Positions 19,410 to 28,523 of a stretch of DNA of 64,000 nt are shown here, piece by piece. The translations under genes were made by a program, and so were the position numbers. Each line of letters begins with the position of its first letter. The stretch's first letter is position 1. This stretch comes from Neotabrizicola shimadae (GTDB lineage: Bacteria; Pseudomonadota; Alphaproteobacteria; Rhodobacterales; Rhodobacteraceae): contig NZ_CP069370.1 in assembly GCF_019623905.1 (NCBI RefSeq), forward strand, positions 124,001 through 188,000, given 5' to 3'. The notes beneath the pieces were generated by a model. That model was not told where the DNA came from. It ran no database searches and was given only the letters and a program-made list of their open reading frames with translations.

Positions 19410-20176
19410 GGCTTCGGGGAAAACGCGCACTGATCACCGGCGCTGCGCGCGGCATCGGGCTGGAGTTTGCCCGCGCCTACATCGGCGAAGGCGCAACGGT
19501 CGCGCTGGCCGACATCAATGCTGAAGCCGTCGCGAAGGCCGCAGCGTCGCTTGGCCCGCAAGCCCATGCCGTGCAGATGGACATCACGCGCCAGGACTCG
19601 ATTGATGCGGGCTTCGTCGAAGCCGTGGCGAAGATGGGCGGTCTGGACATCCTGGTGAACAACGCGGCGCTCTTCACCTCTGCGCCCATCGTGGACATCA
19701 CCCGGGCCGATTATGAACGCCTGTTTGCTGTCAATGTCGCGGGCACGCTCTTCTGCATGCAGGCGGCGGCGCGGCAGATGATCGCGCAAGGCAAGGGCGG
19801 CAAGATCGTCAACATGGCCAGCCAGGCAGGACGGCGGGGCGAAGGGCTGGTGGCGGTCTATTGCGCCACCAAGGCCGCCGTCATCAGCCTGACTCAAAGT
19901 GCCGGCCTGAACCTGATCGCCCACGGCATCAACGTGAACGCCATCGCGCCCGGCGTGGTGGATGGCGAGCATTGGGACGGGGTGGACGCCTTCTTTGCGA
20001 AGTACGAGGGCAAGCCCTTGGGACAGAAGAAGAAGGAAGTGGGCGAGGCCGTGCCCTTCGGGCGCATGGGCACCGCTGCAGATCTGACCGGCATGGCGAT
20101 TTTCCTCGCCACGCCGGAAGCCGATTACATCGTCGCCCAGTGCTTCGGCGTGGACGGCGGCAACTGGATGGCCTGA
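19406..20176 (+). CDS. smoS: sorbitol (L-iditol/galactitol) dehydrogenase, SDR type
   Basis: A 256-residue SDR that converts sorbitol to fructose with NAD+. TGAARGIG is at 11-18, NNAALF at 85-90, and the catalytic triad is Ser139, Tyr152, Lys156 ([11 protein letters not shown]...VYCATK). Length and wording ([61 protein letters not shown]) agree closely with my recollection of R. sphaeroides sorbitol dehydrogenase. It overlaps smoK by 4 nt and lies 1 nt before mtlK. Confidence 0.95.
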   Translation: MRLRGKRALITGAARGIGLEFARAYIGEGATVALADINAEAVAKAAASLGPQAHAVQMDITRQDSIDAGFVEAVAKMGGLDILVNNAALFTSAPIVDITRADYERLFAVNVAGTLFCMQAAARQMIAQGKGGKIVNMASQAGRRGEGLVAVYCATKAAVISLTQSAGLNLIAHGINVNAIAPGVVDGEHWDGVDAFFAKYEGKPLGQKKKEVGEAVPFGRMGTAADLTGMAIFLATPEADYIVAQCFGVDGGNWMA

Positions 20177-20177
20177 C

Positions 20178-21620
20178 ATGAACGCCTCGCTCCCACCCGT
20201 GATGATGCCGGCCTATGACCGATCGAAGCTGAAGCCGGGCATCGTCCACATCGGCCTTGGCAATTTCCACCGGGCGCACATGGCGGTCTATCTGGACGAC
20301 CTGTTCGGCGTGGGCGACAGCCATGACTGGGCGATCCTTGGCGCCGGCGTCCGCGCGCCCGACGCTGCCATGCGCGACGCGCTGGTGGCTCAGGATTGTC
20401 TGTCCACGGTGATCGAACTCGACCCGAACGGCCGCCGTGCCCGCCGGGTGGGGGCGATGGTGGATTTCCTGCCCGTCCATCCGGATAATGCTGCCCTGAT
20501 CGCGGCCATGACAGACCCGGGTATCCGTATCGTCAGCCTGACCGTGACCGAGGGCGGCTACTTCATCGACCCCGCCACCGGGCAGTTCGACCCCACCGCG
20601 CCCGAGATCGTGGCAGATGCGGCGAACCCGGCGCGGCCCGCGACCGCCTTCGGCGCGATCCTTGCCGCCTTGAAGGCCCGGCGCGCGGCCGGGGTCCAGC
20701 CGTTCACCGTGATGTCCTGCGACAACCTGCCGGGCAACGGCCACGTGACCCGGTCGGCCGTCGTGGGGCTGGCGCGGTTGTCGGACCCGGTGCTGGCGGA
20801 TTGGGTCGAGGCCAACGTGGCCTTTCCCAATGGCATGGTGGACCGGATTACCCCCGCCACCGGCCCGCGCGAGCGGGCGATGGCGGCGGAGTTCGGGCTG
20901 AACGATCCGGTGCCGGTGACCTGCGAGCCGTTCCGGCAATGGGTGGTCGAGGACAACTTCCCCGCCGGCCGCCCGGCGCTGGAGAGGGTGGGCGTGACCT
21001 TCACCCCCCATGTCCATGCCTATGAGATGATGAAGATCCGGATCCTGAACGGGGGGCATGCGACCATTGCCTATCCGGGGGGGCTGATGGATGTGGAGTT
21101 CGTCCACGAGGCGATGGCCCATCCGCTGATCTCGGGGTTCCTGGACAAGGTGGAGAGGGAGGAGATCATCCCTTACGTCCCGCCGGTGCCGGACACCGAC
21201 CTGGCCGCCTATTATGCCCTGATCCGCGAGAGGTTCTCGAACCCCGAGGTCATGGATACCGAGCGGCGGCTTTGCCTGGACGGGTCGAACCGGCAGCCCA
21301 AGTTCATCGTGCCCTCGATCCGGGATGCCTTGGCGGCGGGGGGATCGGTCGAGGGGCTGGCGCTGGTCTCGGCCCTTTGGTGCCGGTACTGTTTCGGGGT
21401 GACCGAGGGCGGGCAGGAGATTGCCCCCAACGATCCCAACTGGGACCGGCTGGTGCCGCTGGCCCGGGCCGCGAAGGAGGACCCGAAGGTCTGGCTGACC
21501 CTGCGCGAGGTCTATGGCGAGGTGGCCGGGGATGCCCGGTTTGCGGGGGCCTTCGAGGCGAAGCTGCGGGCCCTTTGGGCGCGGGGCACGGCGGCGGTTC
21601 TGGGGGAGTACCTGGGCTGA
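20178..21620 (+). CDS. mtlK: mannitol 2-dehydrogenase
   Basis: A 480-residue long-chain polyol dehydrogenase that oxidises mannitol (and often arabinitol) to the ketose with NAD+. The N-terminal nucleotide-binding region is IVHIGLGNFHRAH; the catalytic Lys block is KIRILNGGHATIAYPG. Domain order and length match the family. It follows smoS with a 1-nt gap and closes the operon. Together SmoS and MtlK feed fructose into the cell, but no fructokinase or xylulokinase gene is present here. Repeat copy B starts 8 nt after the stop codon. Confidence 0.95.
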   Translation: MNASLPPVMMPAYDRSKLKPGIVHIGLGNFHRAHMAVYLDDLFGVGDSHDWAILGAGVRAPDAAMRDALVAQDCLSTVIELDPNGRRARRVGAMVDFLPVHPDNAALIAAMTDPGIRIVSLTVTEGGYFIDPATGQFDPTAPEIVADAANPARPATAFGAILAALKARRAAGVQPFTVMSCDNLPGNGHVTRSAVVGLARLSDPVLADWVEANVAFPNGMVDRITPATGPRERAMAAEFGLNDPVPVTCEPFRQWVVEDNFPAGRPALERVGVTFTPHVHAYEMMKIRILNGGHATIAYPGGLMDVEFVHEAMAHPLISGFLDKVEREEIIPYVPPVPDTDLAAYYALIRERFSNPEVMDTERRLCLDGSNRQPKFIVPSIRDALAAGGSVEGLALVSALWCRYCFGVTEGGQEIAPNDPNWDRLVPLARAAKEDPKVWLTLREVYGEVAGDARFAGAFEAKLRALWARGTAAVLGEYLG

Positions 21621-21628
21621 GGCTGGAG

Positions 21629-21702
21629 GGCGTCCGAGCTCGGACGCTTTGCTCGTCCCAATTATTTCAATGGGTTGCGTGGGCGAATTAACTTGGACTT
21701 AA
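21629..21702 (+). repeat. 74-nt gene-end element, copy B (behind mtlK)
   Basis: GGCGTCCGAGCTCGGACGCT (18-nt perfect palindrome core), 18 nt with CCAAT, TCAATG, 15 nt with TTG at positions 3-5, TTAACTTGG and TTAA. Block spacing is identical to copies A and C, although the spacer bases differ. It follows the mtlK stop by 8 nt in the same orientation. Its far end is a full TTAA-N7-TTAA. Confidence 0.75.
21688..21702 (+). promoter_or_regulatory. candidate CtrA binding site
   Basis: TTAACTTGGACTTAA fits the CtrA full-site consensus TTAA-N7-TTAA known from Caulobacter and Rhodobacterales. It lies 169 nt upstream of RTX gene 3 and forms the distal end of repeat copy B. The equivalent positions in copies A and C read TTAA-N7-TTCA and TTAA-N7-GTAA. 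Confidence 0.4.
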
Positions 21703-21870
21703 CTTCCGTCCCGCTTCCGATGGGTCGGGCGGGCAGTCCGCAGGGCTTTGCCCCAGGCTTCAGGCTGCGCGAGAGGCTGTTTCGGTCCGGATCGGCTGTG
21801 CTAGGCTGAACATGATCCTATTTTCGGCCGCAAGGCCAACCTGTCGTTCAGCGTATTGCGGAGGTCTGTC

Positions 21871-24534
21871 ATGCCCGTGCCTGCCCATGACACCGCTTTG
21901 CTCCCCGGACCCTTGGCGGACAGCCTGACCGGCGGGTCAGGCCCCGACACGCTGGAGGGTCTTGGCGGCGACGACACGCTGTCGGGCCGGGGTGGCAGCG
22001 ACCTGCTGGATGGAGGGGGCGACAATGACAGCCTGTCCGGGGGCGGTGGCAATGACAGCCTGATCGGCGGCACCGGTGACGACACGCTCGATGGCGGGTC
22101 GGGCAACGACACTCTGGACGGGGGCGATGGCAGCGACACCTATCTGGCTGGTGCCGCAGGCGATGTGATCAGCGACAGCGGCACGTTCGGTACCGATACC
22201 GTCCTGAGCCTGCGCAGCTATGCCCTGGGCATCGGGCTGGAGAACCTGGAGCTTCTGGGCACGTCGAACCTGAACGGGACGGGAAATGCCCTGAACAATC
22301 GCCTTCAGGGCAATTCCGGGGCCAACCGGCTGAATGGCGGCGCGGGCAACGACAATCTTCTTGGCGCGGCGGGTGAGGACACGCTGATCGGTGGCGGCGG
22401 GCTGGATAATCTGGTGGGTGGCGAGGGCAAGGACACGCTTTTCGGCGGCGCCGGCAACGACCGACTGGATGGCGGCGCGGAGGCCGACTTCCTGGACGGG
22501 GGCGAGGGCAGCGACACCTATGTCGTGGACGCCCTGGGCGACATCGTCAGCGAGACCGGAACCCTGCCTGGCGCGAACGATTCCGTGCGCACGGTACTGG
22601 CCGCGTTCACGCTGGGCGCCAACCTGGAAAGCCTGGTGTTCGAGGGATCGGGATCGTTCATCGGCACCGGCAATGCGTTGGACAACCTGATCCTCGGCGG
22701 GAGCGACGCCGCCACGCTGCATGGAGCTGCCGGCACTGACACGCTGCTCGGTGGTTCGGAAGGGGATATGCTGGACGGTGGGTCGGGCGCGGATTCCCTT
22801 GCGGGGGGCACCGGCGGCGATGTCTATATCGTGGACGATGCCGGTGACATCGTGAGCGAGACCGACACGCTGGCGGGGTCCATCGACACGGTTCACGCCC
22901 TCGTCAACGCCTATGCGCTGACGGCGAATGTCGAGGCGCTGGTGTTCACCGGATCGGGGGCCTTCTCCGGCTCGGGAAACGGGCTCGCGAATTCCGTCAC
23001 CGGCGCTTCGGACGATGACACGCTGGATGGTGGCGACGGGGACGACACCCTGACCGGCAACACCGGGGCCGACCTTCTGGACGGCGGCGCTGGCGCGGAT
23101 TCGCTTGTCGGCGGGACAGGCAGCGACACCTATGTGGTAGACAATGCCGGGGACCTCGTTGTCGAGACCGACACGCTGGCCGGTTCGGTGGACACGGTGC
23201 AGACCTTGCTGGCGTTCTTCGCGATTGGGGCGAATGTCGAGGCGCTTGTCTTCACCGGGGCGGGGAGTTTCACCGGCACCGGCAACGGGCTTTCCAACCG
23301 GATCGAGGGTGCGGCGGGCGATGACGTCCTGACCGGCGGCGACGGGCTGGATACACTGACGGGCGGCGCGGGGGCAGACACGCTGTTCGGGGGTGCAGGC
23401 AGCGACAGACTTGACGGCGGCACTGGCGCGGATTCGCTTGTCGGCGGGACAGGCAGCGACACCTATGTGGTGGACAATGCCGGGGACCTGGTTGTCGAGA
23501 CCGACACGCTGGCCGGTTCGGTGGACACGGTCGAGACCTCGCTGGCGTTCTTCGCGATTGGGGCGAATGTCGAGGCGCTTGTCTTCACCGGGGCGGGGAG
23601 TTTCACCGGCACCGGCAACGGGCTTTCCAACCGGATCGAGGGTGCGGCGGGCGATGACGTCCTGACCGGCATCGACGGGCTGGATACGCTGACGGGCGGC
23701 GCGGGGGCAGACACGCTGTTCGGGGGTGCGGGCAGCGACAGACTGGACGGCGGCACTGGCGCGGATTCGCTTGTCGGCGGGACAGGCAGCGACACCTATG
23801 TGGTGGACAATGCCGGGGATCTGGTTGTCGAGAGCGACACGTTGGCCGGTTCGGTGGACACGGTGCAGACCTCTCTGACGGCACATGTGCTGGCCGCCAA
23901 TGTCGAGGCTCTGGTGTTCACCGGCTTCGCCGATGTGACTGGCACCGGCAATTCGCTGGCCAATGCCATCAGTTCCGGCAAGGGGGCCGATACGCTCTTG
24001 GGCCTTGGCGGGAAGGACACGTTGTCGGCAGGCTTCGGCAGCGACCGGCTGCTTGGAGGCACCGGCGAGGACCTCCTTACCGGCGGCGATGGGTCTGACG
24101 GTTTTGTTCTTGAGGTAGCCGGAGGGACGGCTGACGATGATGTGGTTACAGATTTCATCTCGGGCAGCGACCGGATCATCTTTGACCAGGGCGGCAGCTT
24201 CCTGATCGGGGACGGCGATCTGGTGCTGGAAGCGGTGTTGACGCGAGCTGCGTCCGGCGGCTGGGCTTCGGGCAACGAGTTGGTGATCTTCACGCAGAAC
24301 CTGGCCTCGCTGAGCACTTCTGCGGCGGCCGCCGCAGCGGGTTCTGCGACGGCGGCGGTGGCGGCTGGGCGCGACCAGGTGTTCGTTTTCGACACCGGCA
24401 TCTCGACTGGGATCTTCCGCTTCACTTCGTCGGACGGCAATGCGGTGGTCAGTTCGTCCGAGTTGACCCTGCTGGCGACCCTTGATTCCTGCGCGGCCAC
24501 AACAACGGCGGACTATCTGACCGGGCTGGTCTGA
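21871..24534 (+). CDS. RTX calcium-binding protein 3, large, internally duplicated
   Basis: An 887-residue acidic protein built from RTX nonapeptides ([27 protein letters not shown]) alternating with a recurring ~110-residue module: [30 protein letters not shown], then [19 protein letters not shown], then further nonapeptides. The C-terminal ~130 residues contain [17 protein letters not shown], usual for type I secreted RTX proteins, and an Ala-rich stretch before LTGLV. No catalytic domain is seen; adhesive, matrix or surface-layer roles are plausible. Start [10 protein letters not shown] has GGAGG 6 nt upstream; a TTG five codons earlier is less likely. Residues from about 409 onward include near-identical tandem copies (separate entry). 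Confidence 0.9.
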   Translation: MPVPAHDTALLPGPLADSLTGGSGPDTLEGLGGDDTLSGRGGSDLLDGGGDNDSLSGGGGNDSLIGGTGDDTLDGGSGNDTLDGGDGSDTYLAGAAGDVISDSGTFGTDTVLSLRSYALGIGLENLELLGTSNLNGTGNALNNRLQGNSGANRLNGGAGNDNLLGAAGEDTLIGGGGLDNLVGGEGKDTLFGGAGNDRLDGGAEADFLDGGEGSDTYVVDALGDIVSETGTLPGANDSVRTVLAAFTLGANLESLVFEGSGSFIGTGNALDNLILGGSDAATLHGAAGTDTLLGGSEGDMLDGGSGADSLAGGTGGDVYIVDDAGDIVSETDTLAGSIDTVHALVNAYALTANVEALVFTGSGAFSGSGNGLANSVTGASDDDTLDGGDGDDTLTGNTGADLLDGGAGADSLVGGTGSDTYVVDNAGDLVVETDTLAGSVDTVQTLLAFFAIGANVEALVFTGAGSFTGTGNGLSNRIEGAAGDDVLTGGDGLDTLTGGAGADTLFGGAGSDRLDGGTGADSLVGGTGSDTYVVDNAGDLVVETDTLAGSVDTVETSLAFFAIGANVEALVFTGAGSFTGTGNGLSNRIEGAAGDDVLTGIDGLDTLTGGAGADTLFGGAGSDRLDGGTGADSLVGGTGSDTYVVDNAGDLVVESDTLAGSVDTVQTSLTAHVLAANVEALVFTGFADVTGTGNSLANAISSGKGADTLLGLGGKDTLSAGFGSDRLLGGTGEDLLTGGDGSDGFVLEVAGGTADDDVVTDFISGSDRIIFDQGGSFLIGDGDLVLEAVLTRAASGGWASGNELVIFTQNLASLSTSAAAAAAGSATAAVAAGRDQVFVFDTGISTGIFRFTSSDGNAVVSSSELTLLATLDSCAATTTADYLTGLV
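23095..23870 (+). repeat. 333-bp in-frame tandem repeat within RTX gene 3
   Basis: Unit 1 (23095-23427) and unit 2 (23428-23760) begin at GCGGATTCGCTTGTCGG and differ at only about ten bases by eye. A third partial unit starts at 23761 and diverges near 23870. Each unit encodes 111 residues: one beta-rich module plus its nonapeptides. Near identity at DNA level, including silent positions, shows recent unequal recombination or slippage. Confidence 0.92.
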
Positions 24535-24616
24535 CCGCATCGCGGCCCGGTGCGGGGCTGGCGGCTTTGACTGGCCGTGCCTATATTCCGGCCGTACCCG
24601 CACAAGGAGACGCGCG

Positions 24617-25273
24617 ATGTTCTTCGTGGACCGCAAGAAGATGCAGATGGTTGCCGCGCAGGATGCCCTTCCGGGCCGGCCTGACCCGCTGCCGACCGCC
24701 GAGACGCATTTCATCTCTGGCCTGCCGCTGAAATCCCCCGTGCCCGAGGGCATGGAAGAGGCGATGTTCGGGATGGGCTGTTTCTGGGGCGTGGAGCGCA
24801 AGTTCTGGCAGCGCGAGGGCGTCTGGCTGACCATGGTGGGCTATGCTGGCGGCTTCACCCCGAACCCGACCTACCGCGAGACCTGCACCCAGTTGACCGG
24901 CCACAACGAGGTGGTGCGGGTGATCTATGACCCGAATGTCGTGAGCTATGAAGAACTTCTGAAGCTGTTCTGGGAGAACCACGACCCGACGCAGGGGATG
25001 CGGCAGGGCAATGACGTGGGCACGACCTACCGGTCGGGGATCTATACCTACACCGAGGCGCAGGCCGCGGCGGCCAAGGCCAGCAAGGCCACCTATCAGG
25101 CGGCGCTGACGGCGGCGGGGCGGGGGCAGATCACCACGGAAATCCTGCCCGTGCCGGTGTTCTATTTCGCCGAAGACTATCACCAGCAATACCTGGCGAA
25201 GAACCCCGACGGCTATTGCGGCATCGGCGGCACGGGCGTGACCTGCCCGATCGGCACCGGCGTTTCGGCCTGA
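24617..25273 (+). CDS. msrA: peptide-methionine (S)-S-oxide reductase
   Basis: MsrA repairs oxidised methionine in proteins by reducing the S-sulfoxide. The 218-residue product has GCFWGVE with catalytic Cys55, the substrate-binding [24 protein letters not shown] and EDYHQQYL. Near the C-terminus Cys residues in [14 protein letters not shown] suit resolving roles. GGAG lies upstream of the ATG. The next gene starts 1 nt after the stop. Confidence 0.95.
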   Translation: MFFVDRKKMQMVAAQDALPGRPDPLPTAETHFISGLPLKSPVPEGMEEAMFGMGCFWGVERKFWQREGVWLTMVGYAGGFTPNPTYRETCTQLTGHNEVVRVIYDPNVVSYEELLKLFWENHDPTQGMRQGNDVGTTYRSGIYTYTEAQAAAAKASKATYQAALTAAGRGQITTEILPVPVFYFAEDYHQQYLAKNPDGYCGIGGTGVTCPIGTGVSA

Positions 25274-25274
25274 C

Positions 25275-26408
25275 TTGGCCCCCCGCGCCTTTGACCTGAT
25301 CGTTCTGGGCGCGGGACCGGCGGGCGCCTCGGCCGCGGTGGAGGCACGGCGGCTGGGGCTTTCGGTGGCGCTGGTCGACAAGGCGCGGTTCCCACGGGAC
25401 AAGCTGTGCGGTGGCGGCGTGACCGGCCGGGCGCAGGCGGCCTTGGCCGGGGTGTTCGGCGCGCTGCCGCGCGATCTGTTTCATGACGTGCGCCATGTGC
25501 GGCTGATGGCCGGGGCGCGGGTGATCGGCGACCACCCGGATGCGCCGGTGCTGGCCATGACCATGCGGCGGGCCTTCGATGCCGAACTGGTCGGGCGGGC
25601 GCTGGCGGCGGGGGCGGCGGATTTCACCGGGCGGCGCGCGGCGCTGGAATTGCCAGCGGTGGCGATGACGCTGGGGGATGGCACGGGGCTGACGGCGCGC
25701 GCGCTGATCGGGGCGGATGGCGTCAATTCGGCGGTGGCGAAGGCGCTGTTCGGCCGGGCCTTCGACCCGAAGGAGATCGGCTTCGCGCTGGAGACCGAGG
25801 TGCCGGGGCCGCCGGAGGCGGCGGCGGAACTGGACCTTGCGGCGGCGGCCTGGGGCTACGGCTGGGCCTTTCCCAAGGCGGGCGGGACGACGGTGGGGGT
25901 GGGCGGGGTCGCGGGGCGGAACGCCGACCTGCGACCGGCGATGGAGGCTTACCTGGCGCGGCATGGCGGGGCGGGGCTGAAGGTGAAGGGCCATCACCTG
26001 CCCTTTGGCGATGCGCGGCCCGATCCGGCGCGGGGCGCGGTGCTGCTGGCGGGGGATGCGGCGGGGTTCGTCGATCCACTGACCGGCGAGGGCATCGGCT
26101 GGGCGGTGACATCGGGGCAACTGGCGGCGCAGGCGGTGGCGGCGGCTTTGGCGGAAGGCCGGCCCGAGGGGGCGGGGCCGCGCTACCTGGCGGCGACGGC
26201 GCATCTGCGGGGCGAGTTGGCGCGGGCGCGGCGGCTGCGCGCGCTGGTCTATCATCCCTGGCTGCGGGCGCGGTGCATCGACCTTCTGGCGCGGGACATG
26301 CGGTTGCAGCGGCGCTTCCTGGCGCTTTTGGCCGGCGAGATGGATTATGCCGACCTGCGCCCCGCCCGCGTGCTGCGGCATCTGGCGCGGATGGTGCTGC
26401 GCGCCTGA
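25275..26408 (+). CDS. geranylgeranyl-reductase-family FAD-dependent oxidoreductase
   Basis: A 377-residue flavoprotein. The N-terminal FAD motif LIVLGAGPAGASAAVEARRLGLSVALVDK is followed by FPRDKLCGGGVTGRA, the signature of the geranylgeranyl reductase/BchP-like family, and by LLAGDAAGFVDPLTGEGIGWAV (second FAD contact). Family members saturate isoprenoid side chains or hydroxylate aromatics. BchP is usually encoded among photosynthesis genes, which are absent here, so substrate assignment is open. The start is TTG, 1 nt after msrA. The gene is more GC-rich and Ala/Gly-rich than its neighbours. Confidence 0.85.
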   Translation: MAPRAFDLIVLGAGPAGASAAVEARRLGLSVALVDKARFPRDKLCGGGVTGRAQAALAGVFGALPRDLFHDVRHVRLMAGARVIGDHPDAPVLAMTMRRAFDAELVGRALAAGAADFTGRRAALELPAVAMTLGDGTGLTARALIGADGVNSAVAKALFGRAFDPKEIGFALETEVPGPPEAAAELDLAAAAWGYGWAFPKAGGTTVGVGGVAGRNADLRPAMEAYLARHGGAGLKVKGHHLPFGDARPDPARGAVLLAGDAAGFVDPLTGEGIGWAVTSGQLAAQAVAAALAEGRPEGAGPRYLAATAHLRGELARARRLRALVYHPWLRARCIDLLARDMRLQRRFLALLAGEMDYADLRPARVLRHLARMVLRA

Positions 26409-26490
26409 GGACGAGGCGCCTTGACCGCAGCCACCTTGACCGCAGGCTGGGCGCGGCCTATCCCGCCCTGACCCGAGCCCGGAGGCCGAC

Positions 26491-27363
26491 ATGCCCACCT
26501 ATTCCGCCCTGACCACGCTGCCCGGCGAAGAGCCCGCGCAGGGACTTGCCGCCGCGCTGGAGGATCTGGACGACGCGCCGCTCGGCGTGGGTGTCTTCGA
26601 GATCGAGGACGGATCGGGACTTTGGGAGGTGGGCGCCTATTTCGAGGAGGCGCCCGACGATATCGTGCTGATGATCCTGGCGGAGGCCTGGGGGGCCAAG
26701 CCCTTTGCCGTTTCGGAACTGCCCGAGATCGACTGGGTGGCCAAGGTGCGGCGCGAACTGTCGCCAGTGGAGGCGGGGCGCTTCTTCGTGTTCGGCAGCC
26801 ATGACGCCGACAAGGTGCCGGAAGGGCGCATCGCCTTGCAGATCGAGGCGACGGTGGCCTTTGGCACCGGCCACCATGGCACGACGCTGGGCTGCCTGCG
26901 CGCCTTTGACCGGCTGTTCGACGAGGGCTTCCGCCCGGCCAATGTGGCCGACATCGGCTGCGGCACCGCGGTGCTGGCCATGGCGGCGGCAGCGGTGCTG
27001 CCTGAGGCAAGGGTGATCGCGAGCGACATCGACCGTGTGGCGGTGGATGTGGCCGAGGCGAATGTGGCGATCAACGGCCTGGCCGGGCGGGTTGAATGCC
27101 TGGAGGCCGCGGGGTTCGAGCACGCGGTGCTGCATGACGCGGCGCCGTTCGATCTGGTCTTTGCCAATATCCTGAAGGGGCCGCTGATCGAACTGGCGCC
27201 CTCGATGGCGGCTCACCTTGGCACAGGCGGCATCGCCATCCTGTCGGGGCTGCTGGTGGTGCAGGCCGAATCGATCATCGACGCCTATGTCGCGGCCGGG
27301 TTTACTCTCCTTTCGCGCGAGGACATCGGGGAGTGGTGCACGCTGGTGTTGCGGCGGAACTGA
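26491..27363 (+). CDS. prmA: ribosomal protein L11 methyltransferase
   Basis: PrmA trimethylates ribosomal protein L11 using S-adenosylmethionine. The 290-residue product has an N-terminal L11-recognition domain, the linker FGTGHHGTT, the SAM-binding DIGCGTAVLAMAAA, acidic loop ASDID and the post-motif FANILKGPL. GGAGG lies 5 nt upstream of the ATG. Length matches the family. Confidence 0.94.
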   Translation: MPTYSALTTLPGEEPAQGLAAALEDLDDAPLGVGVFEIEDGSGLWEVGAYFEEAPDDIVLMILAEAWGAKPFAVSELPEIDWVAKVRRELSPVEAGRFFVFGSHDADKVPEGRIALQIEATVAFGTGHHGTTLGCLRAFDRLFDEGFRPANVADIGCGTAVLAMAAAAVLPEARVIASDIDRVAVDVAEANVAINGLAGRVECLEAAGFEHAVLHDAAPFDLVFANILKGPLIELAPSMAAHLGTGGIAILSGLLVVQAESIIDAYVAAGFTLLSREDIGEWCTLVLRRN

Positions 27364-27480
27364 GGCGAGGGGCCGCCCTTCGGCCTTCATTGCCCTGAAA
27401 TGGCCCGGACTGCCCAAATTCTGCCGTAATCATGGCGCATCACGGCCTTGGTGGGGGTCGGTGTGTTTGCTGGTGATGCC

Positions 27481-27831
27481 ATGACCGACCCGAATATGCG
27501 GGATTTCTACAGCCGGGTTACCCGGATCGAGCGGACCCATGCCAAAGGCTATGCCTTTCTGGCCGAGGGGACGCTGGGGCGCACGCCGCGCCCTGCGCGA
27601 CGCAGCCGGCTGGTTCCGGTTCTGCGGTCGATCATGTTTCTTCTGATGGGCGTGATCTGCCTGAAGGGCGTCCTGAACTATCAGGTCGGGCCCGATCTTT
27701 ACGACCAGCGGGTCGAACGCCTTGCGGCGGGCGACGAGGTCGAGCGCATCGGCGCGGCGATCATGTGGGCCGATCCGGCCTCTGTCTGGGTGGCCGATCG
27801 CCTGCGCGACTGGATGCCGCCGCGCGGCTGA
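27481..27831 (+). CDS. small single-pass membrane protein, unknown function
   Basis: A 116-residue product with a basic N-terminal half (RDFYSRVTRIERTHAKGYAFLAEGTLGRTPRPARRSR), one transmembrane segment (VPVLRSIMFLLMGVICLKGVL) and an acidic C-terminal part likely in the periplasm (YDQRVERLAAGDEVERIGAAIMWADPASVWVADRLRDW). Start MTDPNMRD is chosen over an ATG 11 codons upstream because the extension is non-descript. I do not recognise the family. It is followed by a strong hairpin shared with the DUF1127 gene. Confidence 0.65.
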   Translation: MTDPNMRDFYSRVTRIERTHAKGYAFLAEGTLGRTPRPARRSRLVPVLRSIMFLLMGVICLKGVLNYQVGPDLYDQRVERLAAGDEVERIGAAIMWADPASVWVADRLRDWMPPRG

Positions 27832-27845
27832 GGTGAAATGCGGAA

Positions 27846-27874
27846 CGGCCGCCGTCGGGAGGAGACGGCGGCCG
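27846..27874. terminator. bidirectional terminator between small membrane protein and DUF1127 genes
   Basis: CGGCCGCCGTC and GACGGCGGCCG form an 11-bp perfect stem around a GGGAGGA loop between convergent genes. On the minus strand it is followed by TTCCGCATTT. Confidence 0.7.
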
Positions 27875-27930
27875 TCCGAGTGGCCCGCGATGCCTTTTCA
27901 GGCGAGGGAGGAGGGTGCGGGCCGGAAGGA

Positions 27931-28134
27931 TCAGCGCCCGATCAGCTCGATGTCGCCGCGGCAGAGGCCGATATCGTCCAGCTCGCGATCCGAGAGGGCG
28001 GCAAGAGCCTTGCGGGTGACGCGGGCGTCGTTCCAGGCGGAGAGCTTCTCGCCGAACGATCCCAGCCCGTTCACCAGGCGGTAGACAGTGATGGCGCCGA
28101 ACGGCGCCGGGCGCGACGCGTGAGTGGCGGCCAT
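27931..28134 (-). CDS. DUF1127 small protein
   Basis: A 67-residue product containing the DUF1127 helix ARVTRKALAALSDRELDDIGLCRGDIELIG near its C-terminus. DUF1127 proteins in alphaproteobacteria have been connected with small-RNA-affecting or stress-related functions (Rhodobacter CcaF1 and Agrobacterium studies); which applies here is unknown. The gene has its own promoter and a terminator hairpin, consistent with a monocistronic, highly expressed small gene. Confidence 0.85.
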   Translation of the reverse strand: MAATHASRPAPFGAITVYRLVNGLGSFGEKLSAWNDARVTRKALAALSDRELDDIGLCRGDIELIGR

Positions 28135-28523
28135 GGCTTTATCCTTTCAAAACTGCTCAACAGCGCAGCATATCTGCGCCATGCCGGCCAGATAATGCGG
28201 CGCCAGTAGAACGGCAAGCGGGGCGCCCTGCATGGCGGCCTTGCAAATGCTGCATGGCAGCATGCATGAAATTGACATGATTTCCGGCATTTGCGGCGAA
28301 GCGGTCGGTTTCCGCGGCTGCGGCGTCGCATTCCGGCGTAGATAGGGGGGCGCTGCCGCAGGGGCAAGTCCTTGGACCTATCCCTGGCGTGATGCAGGGT
28401 GTGCAGGGTGCGGCATTGCGGCCATAGGGTCGGATGCGGCTGGCGAAAGCATTTGGTGGGCGTTCCCGTTTCGTGCTAGTCCTTGGGCCAAGCGGTGCAA
28501 TCCGCGCGGGGCAAGGGGGCAGC
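28135..28523. other. 389-nt divergent spacer between DUF1127 and ruvC
   Basis: No gene fits here. It holds the minus-strand DUF1127 promoter (separate entry), a 17-nt hairpin ATGCTGC-ATG-GCAGCAT (28247-28263) within several CTGCATGGC repeats, and on the plus strand a weak promoter candidate for ruvC, TTGGTG (28453-28458) and GCTAGT (28475-28480). Its middle (28260-28290) is AT-richer than its surroundings. Confidence 0.5.
28189..28217 (-). promoter_or_regulatory. sigma-70-like promoter of the DUF1127 gene
   Basis: On the minus strand TTGCCG (28212-28217) and TATCTG (28189-28194) are separated by exactly 17 nt, giving a leader of about 50 nt before the ATG. Confidence 0.5.

Noticed and set aside
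21871-24534. CRISPR-like regular repeats
   Set aside because: The periodicity reflects RTX nonapeptides and a 333-bp coding duplication; there are no short repeats with unique spacers and no cas genes.
21937-24834. Minus-strand frame of about 965 codons opposite RTX gene 3
   Set aside because: Antisense of RTX repeats, running on across the downstream spacer into msrA; no ribosome-binding site or recognised domain.
25275-26408. Bacteriochlorophyll geranylgeranyl reductase (bchP)
   Set aside because: The family motif is present, but no photosynthesis genes are nearby and the protein lacks clear BchP-specific context, so only the family name is given.
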